DNA of 64,000 bases from NCBI RefSeq assembly GCF_002994615.1, contig NZ_PVNK01000127.1:1-64000 (forward strand). Direction: 5' to 3'. This DNA is from Enhygromyxa salina. GTDB taxonomy: Bacteria > Myxococcota_A > Polyangia > Nannocystales > Nannocystaceae. Positions 16,922 through 25,621 of the stretch are shown here, piece after piece. Numbering within the stretch: position 1 is the first letter of the stretch; every line of letters begins with the position of its first letter. Made by a program: the position numbers and the translations under genes. The notes under the pieces are model-generated. The model worked only from the letters and a program-made list of their open reading frames with translations. It was not told the origin of the DNA and did not search any database.

Positions 16922-18529
16922 ATGCCCACAGACCCCCCCGAGGCGAACGCTGGCGGGCCAGCTCGGCCTCGAGCCCCGGAGCGCGCCACCGACGCGACGG
17001 CCGGCCCGGGCCGCGGCCGCCTGTTCGTGCGCATCTACGCGACCTTCGTGGTCTCGGTCCTGGTCTTCGCCGCGCTCGCCGGGGCGCTGGTCTGGGCCGC
17101 GGCCTCCTCGTGGAGCGACGAGCGGGTGATGGAGCTCGTCGATCGCGCTCACGAGTCGGGCCCGGCCCTCGCCGAGGCCCTCCTCACCCGCGACGAGCCT
17201 GACCTGACCAAAGCCAAGGCCAAGCTCGAGCAGGATCTCGACGCCCAGGTGTTCGTGTTTCTGCGCGAGCGCGGCCGCCCGCTCGGCCCGGCCGATGAGG
17301 CGGCGCCCAACCCCCGCACGCGCAACCACCCGAACCTCAACAAGGCCGAGCGCCACCGACTGCGCCAGGGTCAGCCGGTCGTCCACGAGCGGGGCCTCGG
17401 CCCGCCGACGATCACCCTGCCGCTGTTCGAGCGGGGCTTCTTCATCGACGACGACGAGGACCAAAGCGAGGACTCCGAGCTCGGCGCCGAGGCTGGGCGC
17501 ACCTACGAGCGCGCCCTCAACCGCGAGCGCGGGCGCTTCATCGCGATCGTGGCGATCAACCCCAGGCACAACCCCCGCCGCGGGCTGCTGGGCTTTGGCC
17601 TGTTGCTGCTGCTGGCCCTCGCTGGCGGGGCCTGGCCGCTGGCCCGCTCGCTGACCTCACGCCTGGCCAAGCTCGAGCGCAGCACCCGGGCGCTCGCGCG
17701 CGGCGAGCTGTCCCACCGCGCCGAGCTCGTCGACGAGCCCCGCGACGAGGTCGATCTGCTCGCCCTGTCCTTCAACGACATGGCCGATCGGCTCGAGACC
17801 CTGGTCACCGGTCAGCGCACCCTGCTCGCCAACGTGTCCCACGAGCTGCGCACGCCCATCGCCCGGACCAAGGTCCTCGTCGAGATCCTCGGCGGGCGGC
17901 TCGAGAACATCCGCGCGGCCGAACAGCGCGGCGAGCTCGTCGCGGCCGATGACCTCGCGCGGCTCGAGCGTGGCCTCGACGAGATGCAAGAGGATCTCGG
18001 CGAGGTCGAGACGCTGATCAAGGATCTGCTGACCTCCGGCCGCCTCGAGCTCGGCCGCGACGGCGGGCTCACGCTCGAGCGCATCGACCTCGCCGCGCTG
18101 TGCGAGGGCGCGGCCGCGCGCTTCGACGCCCGAGTCGAGTGCGAGCCAGACATCGCGCTGCACGTCGACTCCATGCTGATCGACCGCCTGCTCCGGAACC
18201 TCCTGGCCAACGCGCGCCGAGCCTGCCCCGCGGGCGAGCTGTGGATCCACGGCCGGCGCGAGGGCGACACGGTCGTGATCGAGGTCGAAGACGAGGGCCC
18301 GGGCATCCCCGCCGACAAGCGGACCCAGATCTTCGAGCCCTTCGCCCGCCTCGACTCGGCCCGGGCCCGCGATCAGGGCGGCGTCGGCCTCGGGCTGTAT
18401 CTGTGTCGGCAGATCGCCAAGGCCCACGGCGGCAGCATTCGCGCCGAGGGCCGCCGCGATGGGGCCTCGGGAGCCCGCTTCGTGATCGTGCTCGCTCAAT
18501 CCGAGAGTGAGTTCGGAAACTCGAGGTAG
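16922..18529 (+). CDS. Sensor histidine kinase
   Basis: This 535-residue inner-membrane kinase has transmembrane helices at about 34-60 and 221-240, a charged periplasmic sensor of about 160 residues, a HAMP linker (about 240-295), HisKA with His307 in NVSHELRTPIA, and HATPase_c with N box NLLANARRA, G1 DEGPGIP and G2 GVGLGLYL. It should autophosphorylate and pass phosphate to Asp51 of the regulator at 16206. The signal is unknown; the sensor has a cluster of acidic residues (FIDDDEDQSEDSE) that could bind cations. Its 3' end overlaps the convergent gene at 18496 by 34 bp. Confidence 0.9.
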   Translation: MPTDPPEANAGGPARPRAPERATDATAGPGRGRLFVRIYATFVVSVLVFAALAGALVWAAASSWSDERVMELVDRAHESGPALAEALLTRDEPDLTKAKAKLEQDLDAQVFVFLRERGRPLGPADEAAPNPRTRNHPNLNKAERHRLRQGQPVVHERGLGPPTITLPLFERGFFIDDDEDQSEDSELGAEAGRTYERALNRERGRFIAIVAINPRHNPRRGLLGFGLLLLLALAGGAWPLARSLTSRLAKLERSTRALARGELSHRAELVDEPRDEVDLLALSFNDMADRLETLVTGQRTLLANVSHELRTPIARTKVLVEILGGRLENIRAAEQRGELVAADDLARLERGLDEMQEDLGEVETLIKDLLTSGRLELGRDGGLTLERIDLAALCEGAAARFDARVECEPDIALHVDSMLIDRLLRNLLANARRACPAGELWIHGRREGDTVVIEVEDEGPGIPADKRTQIFEPFARLDSARARDQGGVGLGLYLCRQIAKAHGGSIRAEGRRDGASGARFVIVLAQSESEFGNSR

Positions 18530-19530
18530 GTCTCGAGCAGCGCCATGATCAGCTCGCGCGGGTCACCGCCGGGATCGGGCGAGCTGAGGCGCCCGCGCTG
18601 GTGGAGGTCGAGCCGCAGCCGCGTGAGCGCCTCGTCGAGCGTGAGCCCTTCGCCGCGGGCGCGGGCGCCCATGACCTGGTCGCGCTGGGCCTCGGTCTCG
18701 AAGCAGCGCGCCTTCCACGACAGCGACACCCGGACGTCGGCCCGGGTCAGGCGCATCAGCTCGCGTTGGTTGTGGGTGACGATCCAGCGCTGCTCCTCGG
18801 CCGACCAGACCACCCGCACGCCGATCTCGAGCAGGGGTCGCTCGGACTCGTAGCGCCACTTCACCGGGGCGACCGCGTGGAACACCGAGTCGGTGTCGAG
18901 CACGACGCAGTGGTTGTCGTGGGTCGGGATCTCGCGCGGGTCGGCGCGCGGGCCGTCGGGCCAGTAGAAGAACGCGCCGCCGCTCGCGTCGCCGAACCAG
19001 CTCACCGCGGTCGCGATCGGGACGCGCTCGCGCTCGAACAGCCCCGAGTGATGCATGACGACCATCAACCACTCGGGCGCCTCGTCGCGGCTCAGCCCGC
19101 AAAACTCGGGCACGTCGGCGTGGACCCCCAGCTCCTGCCCGGGCAGCATCAAGTTGACGAACACCATCGCCGGCTCGACGACCGGGAGCCCGTAGAGCCG
19201 GGCCGCGGCCTCGCGCAGGCGGGCGCTGTAGAGGTAGGGCTCGACGCCCGACACCTCGACGCGCTCGCCGTAGGCGAAGGTCCCGCGGAAGAAATTCGTC
19301 CGGTCCGCGAGCTCGCGCAGATTGACCGGGCGGCCGGAGATTCCGCCGGTGCGCAGGTAGTGGCTGACGACGTCGTGGCGGTTGAGGAAGCCGGCGCCGA
19401 AGCCCTCGGCGACGGGCTGGCTGACGATCATGTCGTAGCCCGGGTAGCCGTCGAGGGCCGCCCGAACCACGGCGAGCTCCTCGCCGTCGAGGACGCGCTC
19501 GAACTCGAAGCTTCGTGCTGGATGCGTCAC
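18496..19530 (-). CDS. 2-oxoglutarate/Fe(II)-dependent oxygenase-like protein
   Basis: This 344-residue soluble protein has a probable double-stranded beta-helix core. Possible iron ligands are His137 and Asp139 (GVHADVPEF) and His218 (DSVFHAVAPV), with an Arg in LLEIGVRV some 20 residues later that could bind 2-oxoglutarate; this spacing is what HxD...H oxygenases show. The substrate is unknown. The C-terminal 100 residues are helical and look like an added domain. The gene is convergent with the kinase at 16922 and transcribed away from pyrE. Family assignment is from motif reading only. Confidence 0.6.
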   Translation of the reverse strand: MTHPARSFEFERVLDGEELAVVRAALDGYPGYDMIVSQPVAEGFGAGFLNRHDVVSHYLRTGGISGRPVNLRELADRTNFFRGTFAYGERVEVSGVEPYLYSARLREAAARLYGLPVVEPAMVFVNLMLPGQELGVHADVPEFCGLSRDEAPEWLMVVMHHSGLFERERVPIATAVSWFGDASGGAFFYWPDGPRADPREIPTHDNHCVVLDTDSVFHAVAPVKWRYESERPLLEIGVRVVWSAEEQRWIVTHNQRELMRLTRADVRVSLSWKARCFETEAQRDQVMGARARGEGLTLDEALTRLRLDLHQRGRLSSPDPGGDPRELIMALLETYLEFPNSLSD

Positions 19531-19537
19531 CCGCGAA

Positions 19538-19571
19538 TGCTAGCAGCCCGGGGTGCTAGCAGCCCGTGGTG
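19538..19571. repeat. Tandem tips of dispersed palindromic element
   Basis: Two 16-bp copies, gctagcagcccggggt and gctagcagcccgtggt, follow each other between the divergent genes at 18496 and pyrE. They match the tips of the 168-bp element at 57412 and differ at the same g/t position that separates copies there. This looks like a remnant of excision or of repeated insertion; it ends about 13 bp before the pyrE start. Confidence 0.65.
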
Positions 19572-19584
19572 CTACCCTGCGCCC

Positions 19585-20262
19585 GTGCAACCCCACCAGC
19601 AGGCATTCGTCGAGCTCCTGGTCCGCTACGAGGTCATCCGCTTCGGCGAGTTCACGCTCAAGTCCGGGCGCAAATCGCCCTACTTCGTCAACGCCGGTCA
19701 GCTCCGCACGGGCCAGGCGATCGCCGGGCTCGGCCGGGCCTACGCGGCCGAGATCCAGCGGGCCGAGCTGGCCTGCGACCTCGTGTTTGGGCCAGCCTAC
19801 AAGGGCGTGCCGCTGGCGGTCGCAACGGCGATCGGCCTGGCCGAGCAGGGCCTCGACGTCCCCTACGGCTTCGATCGCAAGGAGGCCAAGGATCACGGTG
19901 AAGGTGGCGTGTTCGTCGGGACCCCTCCGGCCCCGGGCATGAAGATCGTGCTCGTCGATGATGTGATCACCTCGGGCCGCTCGATCCGCGAGGCCGTCGA
20001 GCTGCTGCGCGCCGCGGGTCCGGACATCGAGGTCGGCGCGGCGATCGTCGCGGTCGATCGCCAAGAGCGAGGCCGCGGCGAGAAGACGACCCTGCGCGAG
20101 CTCCACGAGGAGCTCGGCGTCGACGTCCGGGCCATCGTCTCGATCCGCGAGATCGTCTCGTTCCTCCACGGGCGCGAGATCGACGGCGCGGTCGTGCTCG
20201 ACGACGCGATGAAGGCAGCGATCGAGGCCTACCTGGCCGAGCACGCCGGGGCGGACGGATGA
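19585..20262 (+). CDS. pyrE: Orotate phosphoribosyltransferase
   Basis: PyrE joins orotate to PRPP to make OMP in UMP synthesis. The 225 residues show the type I PRTase fold: LKSGRKSPYFVNAG near residue 25, the GPAYKGVPLA substrate strand, FDRKEAKDHGEGG (flexible loop lysines), and the PRPP motif VLVDDVITSG at 122-131. GTG 19585 is chosen because the similarity starts right after it; a much longer open frame upstream is antisense to another gene. The stop overlaps the next ATG (ATGA). Confidence 0.92.
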   Translation: MQPHQQAFVELLVRYEVIRFGEFTLKSGRKSPYFVNAGQLRTGQAIAGLGRAYAAEIQRAELACDLVFGPAYKGVPLAVATAIGLAEQGLDVPYGFDRKEAKDHGEGGVFVGTPPAPGMKIVLVDDVITSGRSIREAVELLRAAGPDIEVGAAIVAVDRQERGRGEKTTLRELHEELGVDVRAIVSIREIVSFLHGREIDGAVVLDDAMKAAIEAYLAEHAGADG

Positions 20263-20810
20263 GCGCGTGGGTCAAGGGCGCGCTCGCAGCCGCGGTCTTC
20301 GGCTGCGCGCTCGGCTGCGCCGACGCCGATCCCCTCGACGCCGATCCCCTCGACGCCGAGCTGATCCGCGAGCTGTCGATGGGCCAGGGCTCCGCGACCG
20401 GCGACGCGCGCAGCGGCCCGTGGCAGTTCACGTTCGAGACCGAGTCCTGTGACTGTCCGAGCTTCGAGTTCGACGGCCAGACCCAAGATCTGTGCGCGCT
20501 CGCTGGCTACGTCGCCCTCGACCTCGAGCTCATCGAGGGCAGCGGCGTGCTGGCCATCCCGACCGGCCCCGGCGCAGAGGCGGGCGTGCTGACCGGCGCG
20601 ATCGAGTCTGACGGGAGCTTTGACCTCGCCTCACGCCACGACGCGGCGACGGTCGCCGGCCCGCTGGAGTCGCTCCAGCGCATGGACGGCGAGTTTCGAG
20701 ATGGCAACACCCGCGCAATGGGATGGGCCGGGCAGCGGCTGATCGGCGAGGCGGCAGGGAGTGCCGTCGACTGCCGCTGGATCGGGTCCTTCGACGCCGT
20801 CCCGAAATGA
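20259..20810 (+). CDS. Putative lipoprotein
   Basis: This 183-residue protein has a signal peptide with lipobox ALGC (Cys20), then a duplicated hexapeptide DADPLD. The mature part has three Cys (CDCPSFEF and VDCRW) and looks like a small beta-rich domain. No family is recognised. It overlaps pyrE by 4 bp and is therefore probably translated from the same mRNA, although no functional link to pyrimidine synthesis is apparent. Confidence 0.65.
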   Translation: MSAWVKGALAAAVFGCALGCADADPLDADPLDAELIRELSMGQGSATGDARSGPWQFTFETESCDCPSFEFDGQTQDLCALAGYVALDLELIEGSGVLAIPTGPGAEAGVLTGAIESDGSFDLASRHDAATVAGPLESLQRMDGEFRDGNTRAMGWAGQRLIGEAAGSAVDCRWIGSFDAVPK

Positions 20811-20892
20811 GCTCCCAACCCGGCGAATCAGCCTCCGGTAGGGCCATTCGCCGGCCACTGCCCTTTCGGCGCCATTTTGATAGATTGCTGAA

Positions 20893-21897
20893 ATGGGTAA
20901 GGGAAAACTCGTCAATTTCATGACATTTTGCGCGCTCGCCATGGCCCCGGCCTGCGGTGACGACGGCAGCTCCGCGGGCAGCGGCGGCACGGACTCGGGC
21001 ACCGACGAGACCGATGGCGATGAGCAGAGCTCGACCGAGTCCGGCGAGGCCGAGGCCGAGGGGGAGAGCGGCGACGGCGACGGAGACTCCGGTGATGGCG
21101 ACGGCGACTCCGGTGATGGCGACGGCGACTCTGGTGATGGTGATGGCGACTCTGGTGATGGCGACGGCGACTCTGGCGACGGCGACGGCGACACCGGGGA
21201 CGGCGACGGCGACACCGGGGACGGCGACGGCGACACCGGCGACGGTGACGGTGACACCGGGGACGGCGACGGCGACCCCGACCTGTGCGGGACCACGCTC
21301 TACTCCACGGTCCGCGACTTCCAAAGCGCCCACCCGGACTTCCAGAGCGCCGTCGGCGTCGACCCGGGCATCGTTCAGCAAGACTTGGGCATGGACCTCA
21401 AGCCCGTCTACAACGGCAACCCGAGCACGCCGACGACGACGACCGAGGCCAACTTCAACCAGTGGTACAACGACGTCGATGGCGTGAATCAGAACTTCGA
21501 GGTCCCGATCGAGCTGCAAGAGCTCCAGCCTGGGCTCTACGAGTACGCCAACAACATGTTCTTCCCGATCGACGATCAGGGCTGGGGCAACGAGGGCAAC
21601 CCCCACAACTACCACTTCACCCTCGAGCTCCACACCAAGTTCCTGTACCAAGGCGGCGAGGTGTTCGGCTTCGAGGGCGACGACGACCTGTGGGTGTTCG
21701 TCAACGGCCAGCTCGGCATCGACCTCGGCGGCGTCCACGGGCCGCTCTCGGGCAACATCGACATGGACGCCCAGGCCGACGACCTCGGCCTCCAGATCGG
21801 TCAGGTCTACGACCTCGACTTCTTCTTCGCCGAGCGCCACACGACCCAGTCGAACTTCAAGATCACGACCACGATCGCGTGCTTCGACCCGCAGTGA
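20893..21897 (+). CDS. Fibro-slime domain lipoprotein with Asp/Gly repeat linker
   Basis: The 334-residue precursor has a lipobox (MAPAC, Cys21), a Ser/Asp/Glu linker and about eleven [14 protein letters not shown] heptads (about residues 58-133). A C-terminal fibro-slime domain (about 135-334) has the diagnostic GDDDLWVFVNGQL, DLGGVHG and DLDFFFAERHTTQSNF segments. Fibro-slime domains are PA14-related and occur in surface and extracellular proteins of fibrobacters and myxobacteria. The acidic repeats may bind calcium or act as a spacer. Repeat DNA at about 21066-21280 is nearly identical between units and should be length-variable. Confidence 0.85.
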   Translation: MGKGKLVNFMTFCALAMAPACGDDGSSAGSGGTDSGTDETDGDEQSSTESGEAEAEGESGDGDGDSGDGDGDSGDGDGDSGDGDGDSGDGDGDSGDGDGDTGDGDGDTGDGDGDTGDGDGDTGDGDGDPDLCGTTLYSTVRDFQSAHPDFQSAVGVDPGIVQQDLGMDLKPVYNGNPSTPTTTTEANFNQWYNDVDGVNQNFEVPIELQELQPGLYEYANNMFFPIDDQGWGNEGNPHNYHFTLELHTKFLYQGGEVFGFEGDDDLWVFVNGQLGIDLGGVHGPLSGNIDMDAQADDLGLQIGQVYDLDFFFAERHTTQSNFKITTTIACFDPQ

Positions 21898-22043
21898 TCG
21901 CTGCGCGATGTCAGCGGGCGTGGGCGTGCAAGCGCCTACCCCCCTAACATCGCTGCCCTGCTGAGCGAGCCGCCGCTTGGCGTTTACGCTTCGCTCACCT
22001 CGTCAGCATGGTCGAGAGCCCGGACCCGGAGAATGCTCTGATC

Positions 22044-22652
22044 ATGACCATCTCGAGCCTCATCGCCAACCGCCTCGTCACTGGACTCGGAGCCCTCGCC
22101 ATCGTCGGCAGCCTCGCCGGCGGGACCGCGATCGCAGCCAAGCCCGCGCCCAAGAATGACAACCCCGTCCGCGAGCTTCGCCACGAGATGCGCGACCAGT
22201 CCAAGGCCGAGCGCGAGCAGACCAAGGAGCTCCGCAAGCAGCTCGCGGCCGAGTACGCCAAGGACAAGCCCAACGCGGCCAAGATGAAGCGGCTCCACAA
22301 GAAGGTCCAGGCCAAGCACGCGGCGGCCGAATCCCAGCGCTTCTCGGCCGTGCTCGACATCCACGACGAGCTCGACGCCAAGCAGCGCCAGCGCGTCGCC
22401 GAGCGCATGGCCGCCGAGGGCGAGCCCGGCAAGGACAAGGCCGGCAAGCGCGACAAGGACAAGGCCGGCAAGCGCGACAAGGACAAGGCCGGCAAGCGCG
22501 GCAAGGACAAGGCCGGCAAGCGCGACAAGGACAAGGCCGGCAAGCGCGACAAGGACAAGGACAGCAAGCACGCCAGGGCCGAGCGCAAGGGCAAGCCCGG
22601 CAAGGGCAAGGCGCACCGGCCCGGCAAGGGCAAGGAGCGCCGGCCCGCCTGA
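22044..22652 (+). CDS. Exported Lys-rich protein with KDKAGKRD repeats
   Basis: This protein of about 202 residues has a signal peptide (SSLIANRLVTGLGALAIVGS to GGTAIAA) from ATG 22044; ATG 22008 would add 12 residues. The next 90 residues form charged helices (RELRHEMRDQSKAEREQ, VLDIHDELDAKQRQRVAERM), recalling Spy/CpxP-type periplasmic proteins with an LTxxQ-like turn (ELDAKQRQRV). The C-terminal 75 residues are at least five copies of the 9-mer KDKAGKRDK and PGKGK motifs, very basic. The tail may bind polyanions such as DNA, LPS or polyphosphate; this is a guess. Confidence 0.65.
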   Translation: MTISSLIANRLVTGLGALAIVGSLAGGTAIAAKPAPKNDNPVRELRHEMRDQSKAEREQTKELRKQLAAEYAKDKPNAAKMKRLHKKVQAKHAAAESQRFSAVLDIHDELDAKQRQRVAERMAAEGEPGKDKAGKRDKDKAGKRDKDKAGKRGKDKAGKRDKDKAGKRDKDKDSKHARAERKGKPGKGKAHRPGKGKERRPA

Positions 22653-22678
22653 TCAAGCTCGAGCGCCGCTCGAACACA

Positions 22679-22712
22679 GCGAACAGGCCGCGGGATCCCG
22701 CGGCCTGTTCGC
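22679..22712. terminator. Perfect hairpin between convergent genes
   Basis: A 34-bp perfect palindrome (17-bp arms gcgaacaggccgcggga / tcccgcggcctgttcgc) fills the gap between the convergent genes ending at 22652 and 22726. It lacks a T-run, so it may stop transcription as a strong hairpin in both directions rather than as a classic intrinsic terminator. Confidence 0.6.
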
Positions 22713-22725
22713 GTTCGAGCGCAAG

Positions 22726-24723
22726 CTACTCGGCGGCCGGGACTGGGGCGATGCGCGGGACGCTGTAGGGGACGGGCGAGAGCGAGCTGCGGACCATCGT
22801 GACGTAGACCAGGTAGCGACCGTCGGCGGTGAAGCGAGGCAAGGTGTCGATCACCTCGTTGTTGCTCAGGTAGCGAGCGGGCCCGCCGTCGAGCGCGTTG
22901 ACGGCGAGCTCACTGGGCAGCGCGCCGTCGACGGCCGCGTAGGCCAGCGCGCCCGCTCGGGTCGAGACCGTGAGCGCCTCCACGCTCCGGCCCGCGGTGT
23001 CGACGACCCGCGCCTCGAGGTCGTCGGGGGTCAGCGTGTGCAGGCCGCCCTCCCCGTCCGCGACCATCGCGTCCTCGAAGGTCTGCCACGCCTGCGCGCC
23101 GAGCTCGACGAGGATCAGCTCGGAGCCCGAGACCCCAGCGGCCCTGACCGCAAAGCGCGGCCCGTGCAGCTCGCCTACCTGAGGATCCTCGGTGGCGATC
23201 ACGGCGGGGCTGACGAGCGCGAGCTCGTGCAGGGCCCGCCCCTGAGCGAAAAAATCCGTCGGGATCCGCAGGTGGGCCCCGGGCCGGCGGCGGTCGAGGA
23301 CGTGGATCGCGTGCTCGGCCCGCGCGGTCGTGGTCTGCTGCTCGGGCGGCAGCGGCGTGCGCGACAAGAGGGCGAGCTGGACGTCGTCGATGAACACCAG
23401 CGCGCCGACCTCGGCCTCGGGCAGGCGCAAGAGCTCGAGCGCCGACCCGCCGTCCGAGGTCCCGACGCCCCGCTCGTCGATGCGGCCCTCGTCGACGCCC
23501 GACTCGGCGTCGAGCCAGACCGCGACCGTCGCCCCTTGCGGCTCGATGTCGACCACGCGCGCCGCGAGCGTTTGCTGCCCCTGGCCACCCGCCCGCGCTC
23601 GAAGTCGGGGCGCGAGCACCCCGACCGATCCCGACGCGGGCAAGCTCGCGTGCTCGCGCCACACGCAGCCGGGCCCCTCGACCTTGCGCCAGATCCGGGC
23701 CTCCCCCGCGAGCGTGGCGATCGCAAGCGCGCTGCCGTCGATCGCGGCCTCGATCCGCGGCTCTCGATCCATCTCGATCGAGCCGCCCGCGAGCGAGGCA
23801 CAGCTGGCGAGCTCGAGCTCGCCCGTCTCGAACAAGCCGGCGACGGCGTCGGGCGACAAGTAGCCAAAGTGCATCGACTCGCCCACGCCCAGCGTCAAGG
23901 ACCGGGCGTCGTCGCTGTAGACGTCGAGGGCGTGATGGACGACCAGGACCCCGCCGTCGGGGGTCGGCAGCGCAGACCCGGCTGCGAGCGGCCCGAGCAG
24001 CGTGCGGGCGTGGGGGTCCTCGCTGAGGGTCGCGTCGATCGAGGCCTGCGCGAACTCGATCGCGGCCGCGAAGGTCGTCGGCCGCTCGTACATCCAGCGC
24101 GCGACCTCGATCGCGTCTTCGTACTGCAGCTCCTCGACGGTCGGGCGCTCGTCATCCTCGCGCGCGCTCACGGCTGGCTGACGCAACACGGCCTGGATCG
24201 CGCCGTAGCCGGGGATGCGCAGGAGCGGATCGTCGCCGGGATCGTCGACGCTGAGGTGATGGGGGAAGGCCAGATCGCCGACGCTGAGCACGGCGTAGTC
24301 GCGGGCGTCGAGCTCGTCGATCGCGTCGAGGCTGGGCTCGAGCTCGAGGCCGTCGAAGTCGAGGGTGCTCGGGGCCTCGAACACGACGAAGCCAAACCCG
24401 CGCTCGTCGGCGAGCTCGAGGACCAGGGCCACGCCCTCGGCCTCGCTCTCGGGCAGCTCCGCGCGCGCGCTCGCCTCCCAGTCGGCGTAGCTGTCGACCT
24501 CGACCGCGAAGCCGCCGCGCTCGAGCACCGCGTAGTAGTCGATGTCGCCGGCTTGGGTCACGACCATCAGCCGCCGACGATCGTCCGGGGCCCCGATCCC
24601 GCGCTCGCGGGTGCCCGTCCACAGCGCCGCGCCGAGGCCGACGACCACGAGCAACGCCAGCAACCACAGCCGAGATCGGAAGCCTCGAACGAAGACCTCG
24701 ACCTCGGTGTCGTCCGCGGACAT
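22726..24723 (-). CDS. Membrane-anchored protein of unknown function
   Basis: This 665-residue protein has one N-terminal transmembrane helix (about 17-36, LWLLALLVVVGLGAALW) and a large extracytoplasmic part made of beta-rich acidic segments. A C-terminal stretch (PRFTADGRYLVYVTMV) looks like a WD40-like/TolB propeller blade, so a propeller is possible. I do not recognise a family. ATG 24723 starts 10 bp after the purQ stop on the same strand, so it may ride on the purLQ transcript. A convergent perfect hairpin lies just past its 3' end. Confidence 0.65.
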   Translation of the reverse strand: MSADDTEVEVFVRGFRSRLWLLALLVVVGLGAALWTGTRERGIGAPDDRRRLMVVTQAGDIDYYAVLERGGFAVEVDSYADWEASARAELPESEAEGVALVLELADERGFGFVVFEAPSTLDFDGLELEPSLDAIDELDARDYAVLSVGDLAFPHHLSVDDPGDDPLLRIPGYGAIQAVLRQPAVSAREDDERPTVEELQYEDAIEVARWMYERPTTFAAAIEFAQASIDATLSEDPHARTLLGPLAAGSALPTPDGGVLVVHHALDVYSDDARSLTLGVGESMHFGYLSPDAVAGLFETGELELASCASLAGGSIEMDREPRIEAAIDGSALAIATLAGEARIWRKVEGPGCVWREHASLPASGSVGVLAPRLRARAGGQGQQTLAARVVDIEPQGATVAVWLDAESGVDEGRIDERGVGTSDGGSALELLRLPEAEVGALVFIDDVQLALLSRTPLPPEQQTTTARAEHAIHVLDRRRPGAHLRIPTDFFAQGRALHELALVSPAVIATEDPQVGELHGPRFAVRAAGVSGSELILVELGAQAWQTFEDAMVADGEGGLHTLTPDDLEARVVDTAGRSVEALTVSTRAGALAYAAVDGALPSELAVNALDGGPARYLSNNEVIDTLPRFTADGRYLVYVTMVRSSLSPVPYSVPRIAPVPAAE

Positions 24724-24733
24724 CAAGCCCAGT

Positions 24734-25621
24734 TTACGGCGATTTGCGCCGGGCCGTTACCGCCGCGCGCAGACCGTTGGCGAACACCCGCAGACCGAGG
24801 CCGTGACCGGGGCTGTCGCCCGCGTCGGCCCGGGCGCGCCAGCGCGGGTGGTTCTCGGCGTACAGGAAGGCCTCGGGGTGAGGCATGAGCCCGAACACCC
24901 GCCCGCTGCGATCGCACAGCCCGGCCGCGCCGCCGGGCGAGCCGTTGGGGTTCGCGGGCCAGGCCTCGCTGACCGCGCCTTGCTCGTCGACGTAGCGCAC
25001 GGGCACCCGGTGCTCGGCCTCGAGCTGCGCGCGGATCTCGTCGTCGGCGAGGACCAGCTTGCCCTCGCCGTGGCGGCTGGGGCTCTCGATGATGTCGAGG
25101 CCGCGGGTCCAGACGCAGGGGCTCTCGGGATCACAGCGCATCCGGACCCAGGCGTTGCGATAGCCGAGGCGATCGTTGCCGACGACCGAGGCCCGCTGGG
25201 GCGCGAGGCGATCCGCGGCGTCGGCCGCCAGCAGCGGGCCGGGCAGCAGCCCGAGCTTGACCATGACCTGAAAGCCGTTGCACATCCCGATCGCGAGGCC
25301 CCCGTCGGCGACGTAGCGAGCGAGGGCGTCGCCGAGGCGAAAGCGGAGGCGGTTGGCGAACACCCGCCCGCTCGCGACGTGGTCGCCGAACGAGAACCCG
25401 CCGATGAAGGCCAAGATCGCCACGCCCGCGAGGCGGCCGGGGTCGTCCAAGAGCTCGGCGACGTGGACCCGCTCGACCTCGGCCCCGAGCAGCTCGAACG
25501 CGGCGGAGGTCTCGGCCTCGCAGTTGAGGCCGTAGCCGGTCGGGACCATGACCCGGAGCTGCGCGAGCTCGCGCGGGTCGAGCTCGGGGATCAGGCGTGC
25601 GCGCACGGCTTCAGAGTCCAT
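24734..25621 (-). CDS. purQ: FGAM synthase glutaminase subunit
   Basis: PurQ releases ammonia from glutamine for PurL in step 4 of purine synthesis. The 295 residues have the amidotransferase triad: Cys in GMCNGFQVM, and His/Glu in GLMPHPEAF. Strands MVPTGYGLNCE and GGFSFGDHVASGR are typical PurQ segments. It overlaps the end of purL by 11 bp, indicating coupled translation and equal dosage. Length (295) is greater than the roughly 230 of the Bacillus-type PurQ, with an N-terminal addition of about 20 residues. Confidence 0.9.
   Translation of the reverse strand: MDSEAVRARLIPELDPRELAQLRVMVPTGYGLNCEAETSAAFELLGAEVERVHVAELLDDPGRLAGVAILAFIGGFSFGDHVASGRVFANRLRFRLGDALARYVADGGLAIGMCNGFQVMVKLGLLPGPLLAADAADRLAPQRASVVGNDRLGYRNAWVRMRCDPESPCVWTRGLDIIESPSRHGEGKLVLADDEIRAQLEAEHRVPVRYVDEQGAVSEAWPANPNGSPGGAAGLCDRSGRVFGLMPHPEAFLYAENHPRWRARADAGDSPGHGLGLRVFANGLRAAVTARRKSP

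Noticed and set aside
21066..21280. Regular short repeats looking like an array (possible CRISPR)
   Set aside because: The repeats are in-frame codons for SGDGDGD heptads without spacers.
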